A stretch of 64,000 nucleotides of DNA from Arthrobacter sp. C2 (GTDB lineage Bacteria; Actinomycetota; Actinomycetes; Actinomycetales; Micrococcaceae), in assembly GCA_024207135.1 (NCBI GenBank), contig CP042428.1:496001-560000 (forward strand), read 5' to 3'. A program made the position numbers and the translations under genes. Of this stretch, positions 1-8,895 are shown one piece after another (the stretch's first letter is position 1; the number at the start of each line of letters is the position of its first letter). Below the pieces are notes generated by a model. It searched no databases. It saw only the letters and a program-made list of their open reading frames with translations, and had not been told where the DNA came from.

Positions 1-1950
1 CCCGGGCAGGGTGAAGCGTCCTGCGGGGTAGGTGATCGATGCCTGGCGCTGCGTGAAGGCGAAGACCGCGCGGGAGGCGTCGGCGGCAACCACTCCCCGG
101 ATGTCGAGGGCGGGGTCCGGATGGTCTGCGTGGACGCTGTCCCCGGAGTGGAAGAGGCTCCGGTTTTCCTTGTGGAAGTCGACCCACCGTGCGAGCTCGG
201 TGGTGAGTGACTCGCCGATGCCGGCGATGTTCCATTCGATCCCGAAGTGCCCGAAGATCGCGGTGCGTGCCATGAACCCCAGCTCGTGCCTGCGCCCGGT
301 GGAGTGGGAGCGCGGACCGCCGATGTGGGCGCCCATCAGCTCGTAGGGGACCAGCAGGTTGGTGTTTTCCTGGTTGTCCAACCGCTCGATCGGATCGATG
401 CAGTCGGAGGTCCAGATGCGGTCGGTGTGCTGAAGGATGCCCAGGTCCACGCGGGCGCCTCCCGAGGCGCAGCTTTCGATTTCCAGGTGCGGGTGCCGGG
501 CCTTGAGCTCGGCAAGCAGCCGGTAGAGCGCAAGGGTGGTTTCCCGCACCGCCGCGGTTCCGCTGTGCGCGTGGGAAGCCTCAAGCAGGTCGCGGTTGTG
601 GTCCCACTTGATGTAGCCGATCGGGTACTGGGTGAGCAGGGCGTCGATGCGCTCCAGCAGGTACGCGTAGCACCCGGGATGGGCCAGGTTTAGCACCTGC
701 TGCTGGCGTGCGCTCACCGGCCAGCGGTCGGCGGTATGCAGTATCCAGTCGGGATGGTTGCGGGCCAGGTCGCTGTCCGGGTTGACCATCTCGGGTTCGA
801 ACCACAGCCCGAATTCCATGCCGAGCCCCGTCACGTGGTCGATGAGCGGGGACAGGCCCTGCGGCCACACCTGCGCATCGACAAACCAGTCGCCGAGGCC
901 CGCGGTGTCGTCGCGGCGGCCGTTGAACCAGCCGTCGTCGAGCACGAAGCGTTCAACTCCCACGGTGGCGGCCTTCTCTGCAAGGTCCGTGAGGGTGCCC
1001 AGGTCGTGGTCGAAGTACACCGCTTCCCAGGTGTTCAAGGTGACCGGGCGCGGCTTGGCCGGGTGCTGCGGCCGTGCCCGCAGGTCCCGGTGGAAACGGG
1101 CCGAGAGCTGGTCGAGGCCGTGGCCCCAGGAGCCGAGCGCCCACGGGGTGGAATAGCTGGTCCCCGGTTCGAGGACCAGCTCCCCGGGCAGCAAGAGTTC
1201 CCTGGCGGTGATGAAGTTGTCGGAGGTGATGGTCCGCTCGGCGCTCAGCCGGTGGTTGCCGCTCCAGGCCAGGTGGACGCCGTGGACCAGGCCCGAGCGG
1301 TGTCCGAAGCCCGTCTCGCCGGCCAGCATCAGCAGGCTGGCATCGGCGCCGGGGCGGCCTCGGCGGGATTCGCGCACGTGCGAGCCGACCGTCAAGGGAC
1401 GGCGCTGGGCGCTGCGTTCCTTGAGGTGGCGGCCGGTGCTGTCCTGGATCGTGGTTGCGGTGTGCGGCAGCGGGAACACGGTGGCGAGCCGGTTGACCAG
1501 GTAGGAACCGGAGCCGGAGTTACTCAGGGTGTGGCGCTGGGAGAGAACGCCGTTGGCACTGAGCTGCAGTTCGGTGAGAAGTTCGAGGCCGGCGACGGGG
1601 TCGGTGGCGCTGATGGCCAGGCTGTGTGCGCTGGATTGGATGTCGGTGGCGCTCAGGGCGCTGGCCCAGGACAGGGAATCGCGGTGGCCCTCGAGCGCGG
1701 GGGAGTGCTGCCAGCCGAAGCGTTCCTGGGGGAAGAGGTCCAATCGGGCTGGCTGGTCGATCCCGCCGGAGACGCGTTGCGGGCGGGCCGCGCTGGCCAG
1801 GTCACGCAGCTCGCTTTCGCCGAGTTCACCGGTCGCCGGGCCCCAGTGGATGATCGTTGGCATCCCGGCGGTCGTGGCATCAACGATGACGGAGGTGCCC
1901 CCGCGGTGGAGCTGGTGGTAGGGCGCGAAGGGGTGAGCTGTCGAGGTCAT
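1..1950 (-). CDS. Alpha-galactosidase, GH36 family (3' end cut by window)
   Basis: Hydrolyses terminal alpha-1,6-galactosides such as melibiose and raffinose. The frame is open for 650 codons from the ATG at 1950 to the window edge, so the C-terminus is missing. GH36 hallmarks are visible: the KWD-H-NR nucleophile motif with Asp450, an ESCASGG-ARVD segment, and W-T-S-D with the acid/base Asp516. The 66-residue spacing suits the family. No signal peptide is seen, so it is probably cytoplasmic and would need a galactoside importer, perhaps beyond the window edge. It is divergent from a ROK regulator, and an inverted repeat lies just upstream of its start. Confidence 0.93.
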   Translation of the reverse strand, partial: MTSTAHPFAPYHQLHRGGTSVIVDATTAGMPTIIHWGPATGELGESELRDLASAARPQRVSGGIDQPARLDLFPQERFGWQHSPALEGHRDSLSWASALSATDIQSSAHSLAISATDPVAGLELLTELQLSANGVLSQRHTLSNSGSGSYLVNRLATVFPLPHTATTIQDSTGRHLKERSAQRRPLTVGSHVRESRRGRPGADASLLMLAGETGFGHRSGLVHGVHLAWSGNHRLSAERTITSDNFITARELLLPGELVLEPGTSYSTPWALGSWGHGLDQLSARFHRDLRARPQHPAKPRPVTLNTWEAVYFDHDLGTLTDLAEKAATVGVERFVLDDGWFNGRRDDTAGLGDWFVDAQVWPQGLSPLIDHVTGLGMEFGLWFEPEMVNPDSDLARNHPDWILHTADRWPVSARQQQVLNLAHPGCYAYLLERIDALLTQYPIGYIKWDHNRDLLEASHAHSGTAAVRETTLALYRLLAELKARHPHLEIESCASGGARVDLGILQHTDRIWTSDCIDPIERLDNQENTNLLVPYELMGAHIGGPRSHSTGRRHELGFMARTAIFGHFGIEWNIAGIGESLTTELARWVDFHKENRSLFHSGDSVHADHPDPALDIRGVVAADASRAVFAFTQRQASITYPAGRFTLPG

Positions 1951-1953
1951 TCA

Positions 1954-1974
1954 TTATTTTTACTTCAAAACTAA
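1954..1974. promoter_or_regulatory. Inverted repeat, candidate ROK operator
   Basis: TTATTTTT-N5-AAAACTAA is an 8-bp inverted repeat with one mismatch, ending 4 bp upstream of the alpha-galactosidase ATG. It is A/T-rich in a GC-rich genome and resembles operators bound by ROK/XylR-type repressors. It overlaps the place of the ribosome-binding site, so binding would block expression. Assignment to the neighbouring ROK protein is inference. Confidence 0.55.
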
Positions 1975-2088
1975 TCGACGTGTCAAGCACCACAGGATCC
2001 GAGGGAACCTGGGCCTGGCGTCGTTTGGGCGTCGATCCGGTGGCGAGTTGGGTCGATATTTATGACCGATATGAAATAAACTGGTTGC

Positions 2089-3288
2089 ATGTCAATTGAA
2101 GCCACGACGAACAGCGAACCAAGCGCCACGCGGAACCGGTCCCTTGGGCGGACGGCAGCATGGGCGCCGTTGCTCAGCGAGCCGGAACTGGAAGTGGCGC
2201 GCGCCATCCTGATCCATGGCCCCAGCTCCCGCGGTGAGCTTTCCCGGCGGCTGAAGCTCAGCGCCGCCAGCCTGACCCGGCTGAGCAAGCCGTTGCTGGA
2301 TGCGGGAATCGTGAGCGAAAGTGACCTGGTCCTCGACGGGAGCGTGGGGCGCCCCGTTCGGCTGCTCGACATCCGCCAGGAGGCCAGGTTCTTCGTCGGC
2401 ATCAAGATCACCGGAACGATGGCGCAAGGCGTGCTCACCGACCTGCGCGCGATTTCCCGGGTCAGCGCCTCGCGCGAGCTGCCGACCCACGAGGTTGCGG
2501 ACGTGGTTGAGGTCCTGGTGGAGCTGGTCGGCGAGCTCCGCGAGCGGTCCGGACTTCAAGTGTCGGGGGTGGGCATCTCCATAGGTGGCCAGATATCCGG
2601 CGGGACGGCCATTGACCGCGCCCCGTTCCTGGACTGGCGCAATGTCCCGCTGGGGGACCTGCTGCGTCAACGCACCGGACTTCCGGTGTTGCTCGAGAAT
2701 GACGTGACGGCACTCGTTGCCGCCGAGCAGTGGTTCGGTGTGGGGCGGTCGGTCGCCGACTTCGCCGTGGTGACCGTCGGTGCGGGCGTGGGCTACGGGC
2801 TTGCCATCCATGATCGCGTGGTCCGAGGTCCGGACACCGGGTTGGGGCTGGGCGGGCACTTCCCGCTGGATCCGAACGGCCCGCTGTGCCTTGAAGGGCA
2901 CCGCGGGTGTTCCACCGCCATGCTCACGATTCCCAGCATTTGTGCTCAAATCTCCACGTCGCTGCAGCGGGAGGTCACCTACGAAGAGGCCTTCGGGCTG
3001 GCAGCCGCCGGGAACAAGGTTGCCCACTCGGTGCTGCAGGCCGCTGCGCGGGCCCTGGGACACTTCCTGGCAGCGGCCGCGAACCTGACCATGGTCAATA
3101 CGGTGGCCCTGGGCGGCGAAGGGATCGAGCTCTTCGAGAAGTACGGGCCGACCGTGCGTGCCGCCCTGGCGGGGGACCGGGACCCGGAGGCGGGCGAGGT
3201 CCGGATCACCGTGCTGGCAGGGGAATTCGACCAGTGGGCCCGGGGTGCTGCCGCGGTGGCCATCCAGGAGTATGCATTCTCGCAGTAG
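2089..3288 (+). CDS. ROK family transcriptional regulator (NagC/XylR type)
   Basis: A 399-aa ROK protein with an N-terminal winged helix-turn-helix (about residues 25-80) followed by the sugar-kinase-like ROK domain. The LENDVTALV segment and the GAGVGYG loop are typical of the sugar-binding fold. The zinc motif, usually GH-x10-CxCGxxGC, is degenerate: Cys267 and Cys274 are kept but the second Cys is Glu269. This fits a regulator rather than an active kinase. It is transcribed away from the alpha-galactosidase gene and probably represses it until a galactoside or galactose is bound. It may also control itself from the shared 138-bp intergenic region. Confidence 0.92.
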   Translation: MSIEATTNSEPSATRNRSLGRTAAWAPLLSEPELEVARAILIHGPSSRGELSRRLKLSAASLTRLSKPLLDAGIVSESDLVLDGSVGRPVRLLDIRQEARFFVGIKITGTMAQGVLTDLRAISRVSASRELPTHEVADVVEVLVELVGELRERSGLQVSGVGISIGGQISGGTAIDRAPFLDWRNVPLGDLLRQRTGLPVLLENDVTALVAAEQWFGVGRSVADFAVVTVGAGVGYGLAIHDRVVRGPDTGLGLGGHFPLDPNGPLCLEGHRGCSTAMLTIPSICAQISTSLQREVTYEEAFGLAAAGNKVAHSVLQAAARALGHFLAAAANLTMVNTVALGGEGIELFEKYGPTVRAALAGDRDPEAGEVRITVLAGEFDQWARGAAAVAIQEYAFSQ

Positions 3289-3392
3289 GCCTCAGGGGCA
3301 ACCGTGCTGACCGGAAACCCATGCATGCCGTCCTCCCCGGGCCGGTGCCACCTCCTCTGGAAGAAGTGCCTAAACAGGCCTAAAATTGAAGC

Positions 3393-3758
3393 ATGGGAAG
3401 TTTTCGATTATTGCGTGCGTACGAACCTGCCGACGGTGGCTACCGGATCCTGGTGGACCGGCTCTGGCCGCGGGGACTGAGCAAGGAACGTGCGGCGATC
3501 GACGACTGGGCCAAGGACGTGGCCCCCTCGCCCCAGCTGCGCGTGGCCTTCAGCCACAAGGCCGAGCGGTTCACCGAGTTCAGCGACCACTACCGCCAGG
3601 AGCTGGAGGTGGGTTCCGCCGCGGAGGGTGCCGAACGGCTGTTGGAGATCGCCCGCGAGGAAGACGACGTCGTGCTGGTCTACGGCGCCCGCGATACCGT
3701 CCACAACCACGCAGTGGTGCTCATCGATTTCCTGGCCGGGGCACAGCAGGAATCATGA
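3393..3758 (+). CDS. DUF488 family protein (YeaO-like)
   Basis: A 121-aa protein carrying the DUF488 signature ILVDRLWPRGLSKE near residues 19-32 and the usual VYGARD-x-NHA C-terminal motif. The family is widespread and small, and its biochemical role is not settled. It starts at ATG 3393, about 100 bp after the ROK gene, and its composition matches its neighbours. A short GC hairpin (3815-3830) follows before the SDR gene. Confidence 0.85.
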   Translation: MGSFRLLRAYEPADGGYRILVDRLWPRGLSKERAAIDDWAKDVAPSPQLRVAFSHKAERFTEFSDHYRQELEVGSAAEGAERLLEIAREEDDVVLVYGARDTVHNHAVVLIDFLAGAQQES

Positions 3759-3848
3759 GGCCGCGGCCAGGGGCGCCGCGGTCGAACCCCGAGCCATGAA
3801 ACGACATCGCGGTTGGGGGCAGGTGCCCCCGCTGGTTAGGATTTGTCC

Positions 3849-4619
3849 ATGTCGCCATCGAATCCACGCCCCCAGCATGCAGCCGTCGTCACCGGAGCCT
3901 CCAGCGGAATAGGGGAGGCCACCGCGCGCACCCTGGCCGCCGCGGGGTGGAAGGTCTTTGCCGTGGCCCGGCGCGCCGACCGGCTGGCGAAGCTCGCACA
4001 GGAGACCGGCGCGATCCCCGTCGCCGCCGACATCACCGACGACGCCCAGGTCGCGGCGCTGCTCGCGGCCGTCGAGGCCGCCGGCGGCATCGACACCCTG
4101 GTCAACATCGCCGGCGGCGCCCGCGGCGCCGACCACCTGGCCGAGGCCAAGAACGAGGACTGGGACTTCATGCTCCAGGCCAACGTCATGGGCACCATGA
4201 AGATCACCCGCGCCTTCCTGCCGATGCTCCGCGCCCACGGCGAAGGCACCGTGCTCAACCTGACCTCGACCGCCGGGCTGGTCAGCTACGAGGGAGGATC
4301 CGGCTACAACGCCGCGAAGGCCGCACAGCGCGCGCTCACCCAGGCCCTGCGCCTGGAAGAGGTCGAGCACAACATTCGGGTCATCGAGGTGCTGCCCGGC
4401 CTGGTGCAGACCGAGGAATTCGCCCTGCGCCGGCTGGGCGGGGACCGCGAATTGGCCCAGAAGACCTACGCCGGGGTGGCCAAGCCGCTCACCGCCGGGG
4501 ACGTGGCAGACATCGTCTCCTACGCCGTCAACGCCCCGCACCACGTGAACCTCGACGAGATCGTCGTCCGCCCGGTCGCCCAGGCCGCTGCCCACAAGCT
4601 GATCCGCGGCCAGGCGTGA
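3849..4619 (+). CDS. SDR family NAD(P)-dependent oxidoreductase
   Basis: A 256-aa classical short-chain dehydrogenase. The cofactor loop TGASSGIG is at residues 15-22, an NIAGG variant of the NNAG motif follows, and the catalytic pair is Tyr153 and Lys157 in YNAAK. The Arg pair after the second beta strand (ARRADR) suggests NADP(H). It resembles YdfG-type enzymes acting on serine-like or hydroxyacid substrates, but the substrate cannot be read from sequence. An in-frame TTG at 3843 is an alternative start. Its stop overlaps the GTG start of the next gene (GTGA), so the two are probably co-transcribed. Confidence 0.9.
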   Translation: MSPSNPRPQHAAVVTGASSGIGEATARTLAAAGWKVFAVARRADRLAKLAQETGAIPVAADITDDAQVAALLAAVEAAGGIDTLVNIAGGARGADHLAEAKNEDWDFMLQANVMGTMKITRAFLPMLRAHGEGTVLNLTSTAGLVSYEGGSGYNAAKAAQRALTQALRLEEVEHNIRVIEVLPGLVQTEEFALRRLGGDRELAQKTYAGVAKPLTAGDVADIVSYAVNAPHHVNLDEIVVRPVAQAAAHKLIRGQA

Positions 4620-5353
4620 GCCCCGCCGCGCCAGGGGCGGCACGGCCGCTGCACGTGGTGGCCTGCGCCCACGGCACCGAGAACCCCGAAGGCCGCCGGC
4701 TCGTGAACGGGTTGCGCGGGGACCTGGCCGAGGTGCTTTCCGCCGACGGCATCGACGCGGTCATCCACGAGGCCTACGTCGACGTGCAGGAACCCCGGCT
4801 GGAATCGGTGCTCGCCGCCCTGCCGCCCGGCGAGGATGCCATCGTCGCCCCGCTGCTGCTCTCCGAGGGCTTCCACACCTCGGTGGACATCGCCGAGGCG
4901 GCGGCCGCCCGGCCGCACACCCTCGTGGCCGGCCCCATGGGCCCCGACCCGCGCCTGGCCGAAGTGCTGGCGGCGCGGCTGGCCGAGTCCGGACACCGCC
5001 CCGGGGACGCGGTGGTGCTGGCCGCAGCAGGCACGCGCCTCGAGGCCGGGCAACGGCAGGCGGCCCGGATGGCCGAGGCCCTCGCCGCGGAACTGGGCCA
5101 GGAGGTCACGGTGGCCTATTGCTCGGCCGCCGATCCGTCGGTGCCCGACGCGGTGGCTGCGGCACATGCCGCGGGCGCCAAGCGCGTGGGCATTGCCGCC
5201 TTCCTGCTGGCCCCCGGATTCTTCCACGACCGGCTGGCCGGAGCCGGCGCCGACCAGGTGACGGCGGCGCTGCTGCCGGGCGTCACAATCGCTAAATGTG
5301 TCGCCGGAAGACTCTCCGAAGCCCTCGCGGCGGGGCCCTCCGACACCGAATAG
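4616..5353 (+). CDS. Sirohydrochlorin chelatase, CbiX/SirB type
   Basis: A 245-aa protein starting at GTG 4616, overlapping the SDR stop by 4 bp. It has two repeated chelatase half-domains. The first carries the metal-binding His in VACAHGTENPEG, and a second His lies in LLLSEGFHTSVD. The second half repeats the fold (LAAAGTR, AAFLLAPGFFHDRL). It inserts Fe2+ into sirohydrochlorin to make siroheme, the cofactor of the sulfite reductase encoded 77 bp downstream. Together with the CysG-type gene at 13.3 kb this completes siroheme synthesis. Insertion of Co2+ for cobalamin is less likely in this context. Confidence 0.85.
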   Translation: MSPAAPGAARPLHVVACAHGTENPEGRRLVNGLRGDLAEVLSADGIDAVIHEAYVDVQEPRLESVLAALPPGEDAIVAPLLLSEGFHTSVDIAEAAAARPHTLVAGPMGPDPRLAEVLAARLAESGHRPGDAVVLAAAGTRLEAGQRQAARMAEALAAELGQEVTVAYCSAADPSVPDAVAAAHAAGAKRVGIAAFLLAPGFFHDRLAGAGADQVTAALLPGVTIAKCVAGRLSEALAAGPSDTE

Positions 5354-5417
5354 GTCGCCGCGTTACGGCATGACGTTTCGGGTCGGGGGCCGCTGGCGGG
5401 CCGTCTCCGACCCGCCC

Positions 5418-5430
5418 TACTGTCGTAGCC
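5418..5430 (+). promoter_or_regulatory. Putative -10 element for a leaderless sulfite reductase mRNA
   Basis: TACTGT at 5418-5423 is a reasonable actinobacterial -10. A start site 7-8 bp downstream would fall on the A of ATG 5431. No Shine-Dalgarno sequence is visible between the -10 and the ATG, and no good -35 is present. This suggests a leaderless transcript. Confidence 0.4.
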
Positions 5431-7155
5431 ATGACACAGGCAACCGACACCCCGGCAAGCACCGGCACCGCCCGGCCAGCCCGCCCGGCGGCCAAGCCGC
5501 ACGGACAGTGGAAGATCGACGGCACCGCCCCGCTGAACCCCAACGAGGCGTTCAAGGCCGACGACAACGGGCTGAACGTGCGCGAGCGCATCGAGACCGT
5601 CTATGCCCGCGGCGGCTTCGACTCCATCGACCCCACCGACCTGCACGGCCGCTTCCGCTGGTGGGGCCTCTACACCCAGCGCAAGCCCGGCATCGACGGA
5701 GGGCGCACCGCCACCCTGGAGCCGCACGAGCTCGAGGACCGCTACTTCATGCTGCGCGTGCGCATCGACGGCGGCACGCTGAGCACCGACCAGCTGCGCA
5801 CCATCGGGCAGATCTCCCGCGACTTCGCCCGCGACACCGCGGACGTCACCGACCGGCAGAACATCCAGCTGCACTGGATCGACGTGGTGGACGTCCCGGA
5901 GATCTGGCGCCGGCTCGAAGCCGTGGGCCTGGACACCACCGAGGCCTGCGGGGACGTGCCGCGGGTCATCCTCGGCTCCCCGGTCGCGGGGATCGCCAAG
6001 GACGAGATCCTGGACCCGACCCCGGTCATCGCTCAGATCCGGGAGCGCTTCATCGGCGACCCCGAGCTGGCCAACCTGCCGCGCAAGTTCAAGACCGCCA
6101 TCACCGGGCACCCCTCCCAGGACGTGGTGCACGAAATCAACGACATCTCCCTCGTCGGGGTGCGCCACCCCGAGCACGGGCCGGGCTACGACCTGTGGGT
6201 CGGCGGCGGCCTGTCCACCAGCGCACGGCTGGCCGAACGGCTGGGCGCTTTTGTGAGCGAGGAGCGCGCCGCCGAGGTGTGGCTGGGGGTCGTGTCGATC
6301 TTCCGCGACTACGGCTACCGGCGGCTGCGCAACAAGGCGCGGCTGAAGTACCTGATGAACGACTGGGGGCCCGCGCGCTTCCGCGAGGTGCTTCAAACCG
6401 AGTACCTGGGCTACGCACTGCCCGACGGGCCCGCCCCCGAGAAGCCCACCACCCCCGGGGACCACGTGGGCATCCACGAGCAGAAGGACGGGCGCCACTA
6501 CATCGGCGCGTCCCCGAATGCCGGGCGGCTCTCCGGCACGCTGCTGCTGGAGTTGGCGGACCTGCTCGAGCGCCACGGCTCGAAGCGGCTGCGCACCACC
6601 CCGCACCAGAAGCTGCTGGCCCTGGACATCCCGGCCGGATCGGTGGCCGCGGCCGCCGCGGAACTGGATGCGCTGGGCCTGGAAACCACGCCGAGCATCT
6701 TCCGCCGCTCCGCGATCGCCTGCACCGGCATCGAATACTGCAAGCTCGCGATCGTCGACACCAAGGACACGACCATTGCCGCGGTCGCCGAGCTCGAGAC
6801 CCGCTTCGCGGCCAAGTCCGCGGTGCGGCTGCCGCCCTCGCTGAGCCTGCACGTGAACGGCTGCCCGAACTCCTGCGCCCGCATCCAGACCGCGGACATC
6901 GGCCTGAAGGGCCAGCTGCTGCCCGACGGCAACGGCGGGCAGACCCCCGGCTTCCAGGTCCACCTGGGCGGGGGACTGGCCTCAACCGAACGCGGGGAGG
7001 CCGGGCTGGGCCGCACCGTGCGCGGCCTGAAGGTCACCGCCCGGGACCTGCCCGACTACGTCGAGCGGGTGTTGGAGAACTACGCGGCCGGGTCCGCGGA
7101 CGGCGAGTCCTTCGCCGCGTGGTCGCACCGCGCCGCGGACGAGGACGTCCTGTGA
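5431..7155 (+). CDS. Ferredoxin-dependent assimilatory sulfite reductase (SirA/NirA-like)
   Basis: A 574-aa siroheme/[4Fe-4S] enzyme that reduces sulfite to sulfide with six electrons from ferredoxin. It has the usual duplicated ferredoxin-like half-domains. The four cluster and siroheme cysteines are Cys431 and Cys437 (CTGIEYC) and Cys478 and Cys482 (CPNSC). The related nitrite reductases are hard to separate by sequence, but cysH, cysD and cysN directly downstream argue for sulfite. It heads the block, its stop overlaps the GTG of cysH, and it lacks a visible ribosome-binding site. Confidence 0.93.
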   Translation: MTQATDTPASTGTARPARPAAKPHGQWKIDGTAPLNPNEAFKADDNGLNVRERIETVYARGGFDSIDPTDLHGRFRWWGLYTQRKPGIDGGRTATLEPHELEDRYFMLRVRIDGGTLSTDQLRTIGQISRDFARDTADVTDRQNIQLHWIDVVDVPEIWRRLEAVGLDTTEACGDVPRVILGSPVAGIAKDEILDPTPVIAQIRERFIGDPELANLPRKFKTAITGHPSQDVVHEINDISLVGVRHPEHGPGYDLWVGGGLSTSARLAERLGAFVSEERAAEVWLGVVSIFRDYGYRRLRNKARLKYLMNDWGPARFREVLQTEYLGYALPDGPAPEKPTTPGDHVGIHEQKDGRHYIGASPNAGRLSGTLLLELADLLERHGSKRLRTTPHQKLLALDIPAGSVAAAAAELDALGLETTPSIFRRSAIACTGIEYCKLAIVDTKDTTIAAVAELETRFAAKSAVRLPPSLSLHVNGCPNSCARIQTADIGLKGQLLPDGNGGQTPGFQVHLGGGLASTERGEAGLGRTVRGLKVTARDLPDYVERVLENYAAGSADGESFAAWSHRAADEDVL

Positions 7156-7874
7156 GGGCCGCCGATACGGTCATTGCGGATCGGAAGAGAGCCGACCGGG
7201 CGCTGGCCGAGGCCGGCGCCGCGCAGCTGGGCTTCGACGCGCCGGCCACCGAGGTGATCGCCTGGGTGGCGGCGAACTTCGCGACCGCCGAGGTCGCCGT
7301 CGCCTGCTCGATGGCCGACGCCGTGCTTCCCGCCGTCGTCGCCGAGCAGCTGCCCGGGGTCGACGTGCTCTTCCTGGAGACCGGCTACCACTTCGCCGAG
7401 ACCCACGCGACGCGCCACGAGGTCGCGTCCTCCCTGGACGTGCGGATCGTCGACGTGCTCCCCGAACGCACCGTCGAGGAACAGGACGCCGAGTTCGGGC
7501 CCCGGCTGCATGAACGCGACCCCGGTGCCTGCTGCCGTCTGCGCAAGATGGAGCCGCTGGCCCGTGCGCTGTCCGGATACCGGCTTTGGTTCACCGGGGT
7601 CCGCCGCGAGGAGGCCCCCACCCGCACCAAGACCCCGCTGGTCACCTGGGATGCTGCGCACGGGCTGGTCAAGGTCAACCCGCTGGCCGGATGGAGCTTC
7701 GACGAGCTGATTTCCCACGCCACCGTGCACAGCGTCCCGGTGAACCTGCTGCTGTCCAACGGCTACCCCTCGATCGGCTGCGCACCTTGCACCCTGCCGG
7801 TGGCCGAGGGGCAAGACCCGCGCACCGGCCGCTGGGCCGGGGTCGCCAAGACCGAATGCGGCATCCACCGATGA
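7152..7874 (+). CDS. cysH: Adenylyl-sulfate (APS/PAPS) reductase CysH
   Basis: A 240-aa thioredoxin-dependent reductase giving sulfite from activated sulfate. It starts at GTG 7152, overlapping the sulfite reductase stop (GTGA). The cluster cysteines Cys127-Cys128 and Cys210/Cys213 (CAPC) form the CC...CxxC pattern of [4Fe-4S] enzymes, which points to APS rather than PAPS as substrate. The catalytic cysteine is Cys236 in ECGIH at the C-terminus. No cysC-type APS kinase is seen nearby, which agrees with an APS route. Confidence 0.93.
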   Translation: MRAADTVIADRKRADRALAEAGAAQLGFDAPATEVIAWVAANFATAEVAVACSMADAVLPAVVAEQLPGVDVLFLETGYHFAETHATRHEVASSLDVRIVDVLPERTVEEQDAEFGPRLHERDPGACCRLRKMEPLARALSGYRLWFTGVRREEAPTRTKTPLVTWDAAHGLVKVNPLAGWSFDELISHATVHSVPVNLLLSNGYPSIGCAPCTLPVAEGQDPRTGRWAGVAKTECGIHR

Positions 7875-7935
7875 GCCCCGCAGCAGCGGCGCCGCGCCGC
7901 ATGCCCGCCACAACACACCCACGAAGGAGCCAGAG

Positions 7936-8895
7936 ATGAGCACCACCGCACCCGCCCCCGCGCGGCCGGTCCCCGCCGCACCCGGCACACCCGGCAGCAC
8001 GCACGAAACCGACGTGCTCGATGCGCTCGAGGCCGAATCCATCCACATCCTGCGCGAGGTCGTCGCCGAGTTCGAACGCCCCGCGATGCTGTTTTCCGGC
8101 GGCAAGGACTCGGTGGTGATGCTGCATCTGGCCACCCAGGCCTTCTGGCCCGGGGTTGTCCCCTTCCCGGTGCTGCACGTGGACACCGGGCACAACTTCG
8201 CCGAGGTCATCGCCTTCCGCGACGCCACGGTCGAGCGGCTGGGCCTGCGCCTGGAGGTGGCCAGCGTGCAGGACTACATCGACGACGGGCGGCTGGCCGA
8301 GCGCGCCGACGGCACCCGCAACCCGCTGCAGACCACCCCGCTGCTCGACGCCATCGAGGACAACGGGTTTGACGTGCTCTTCGGCGGCGGGCGCCGCGAC
8401 GAGGACAAGGCCCGGGCCAAGGAACGCATCCTCTCGCTGCGCGACGAGTTCGGCCAGTGGGACCCGCGCAACCAGCGCCCCGAACTGTGGAACCTGTACA
8501 ACGGGCGCCACACCCCGGGTGCGCACGTGCGCGCCTTCCCGATCAGCAACTGGACCGAGCTGGACATCTGGCGCTACATCGAACGCGAAAACATCGCGCT
8601 GCCCCCGCTCTACTACGCCCACGAGCGCGAGGTCTTCGAGCATTCGGGCATGTGGCGGGCCACCGGCGAATTCAGCCGGCCCGGCGACGGGGTGCCCACG
8701 GTGCGCCGCAGGGTGCGCTACCGCACCGTGGGGGACATGTCCTGCACCGGGGCGGTGCTCTCCGAGGCCGACACGGTCGCGAAGGTCATCGCCGAGGTCG
8801 CCACCACCACCATCACCGAACGCGGGGCCACCCGCGCGGACGACCGCATCTCCGAGGCGGCCATGGAAGACCGCAAGAAGGACGGGTATTTCTAA
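7936..8895 (+). CDS. cysD: Sulfate adenylyltransferase subunit 2
   Basis: A 319-aa ATP-sulfurylase catalytic subunit with the PP-loop SGGKDS at residues 54-59. It makes APS from ATP and sulfate, driven by GTP hydrolysis of CysN. The family-typical C-terminal half (RRRVRYRTVGD, ISEAAMEDRKKDGYF) is complete. A good Shine-Dalgarno (AAGGAG) precedes the ATG. It follows cysH by 61 bp, and its TAA shares one base with the ATG of cysN, so translation is probably coupled. Confidence 0.95.
   Translation: MSTTAPAPARPVPAAPGTPGSTHETDVLDALEAESIHILREVVAEFERPAMLFSGGKDSVVMLHLATQAFWPGVVPFPVLHVDTGHNFAEVIAFRDATVERLGLRLEVASVQDYIDDGRLAERADGTRNPLQTTPLLDAIEDNGFDVLFGGGRRDEDKARAKERILSLRDEFGQWDPRNQRPELWNLYNGRHTPGAHVRAFPISNWTELDIWRYIERENIALPPLYYAHEREVFEHSGMWRATGEFSRPGDGVPTVRRRVRYRTVGDMSCTGAVLSEADTVAKVIAEVATTTITERGATRADDRISEAAMEDRKKDGYF

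Noticed and set aside
736-1974. 412-aa open frame on the plus strand
   Set aside because: It lies antisense to the alpha-galactosidase gene, whose minus-strand frame carries clear GH36 motifs. The plus frame is a by-product of GC-rich codon bias.
6137-6985. Arg-rich minus-strand frame of 282 aa
   Set aside because: The composition is typical of the antisense of GC-rich coding sequence. The plus-strand sulfite reductase explains the region.
5298-7874. Single 858-aa plus-strand frame spanning sulfite reductase and cysH
   Set aside because: Only its last 240 codons are a real protein (CysH from GTG 7152). The rest is a low-complexity shadow of the sulfite reductase gene in another frame.
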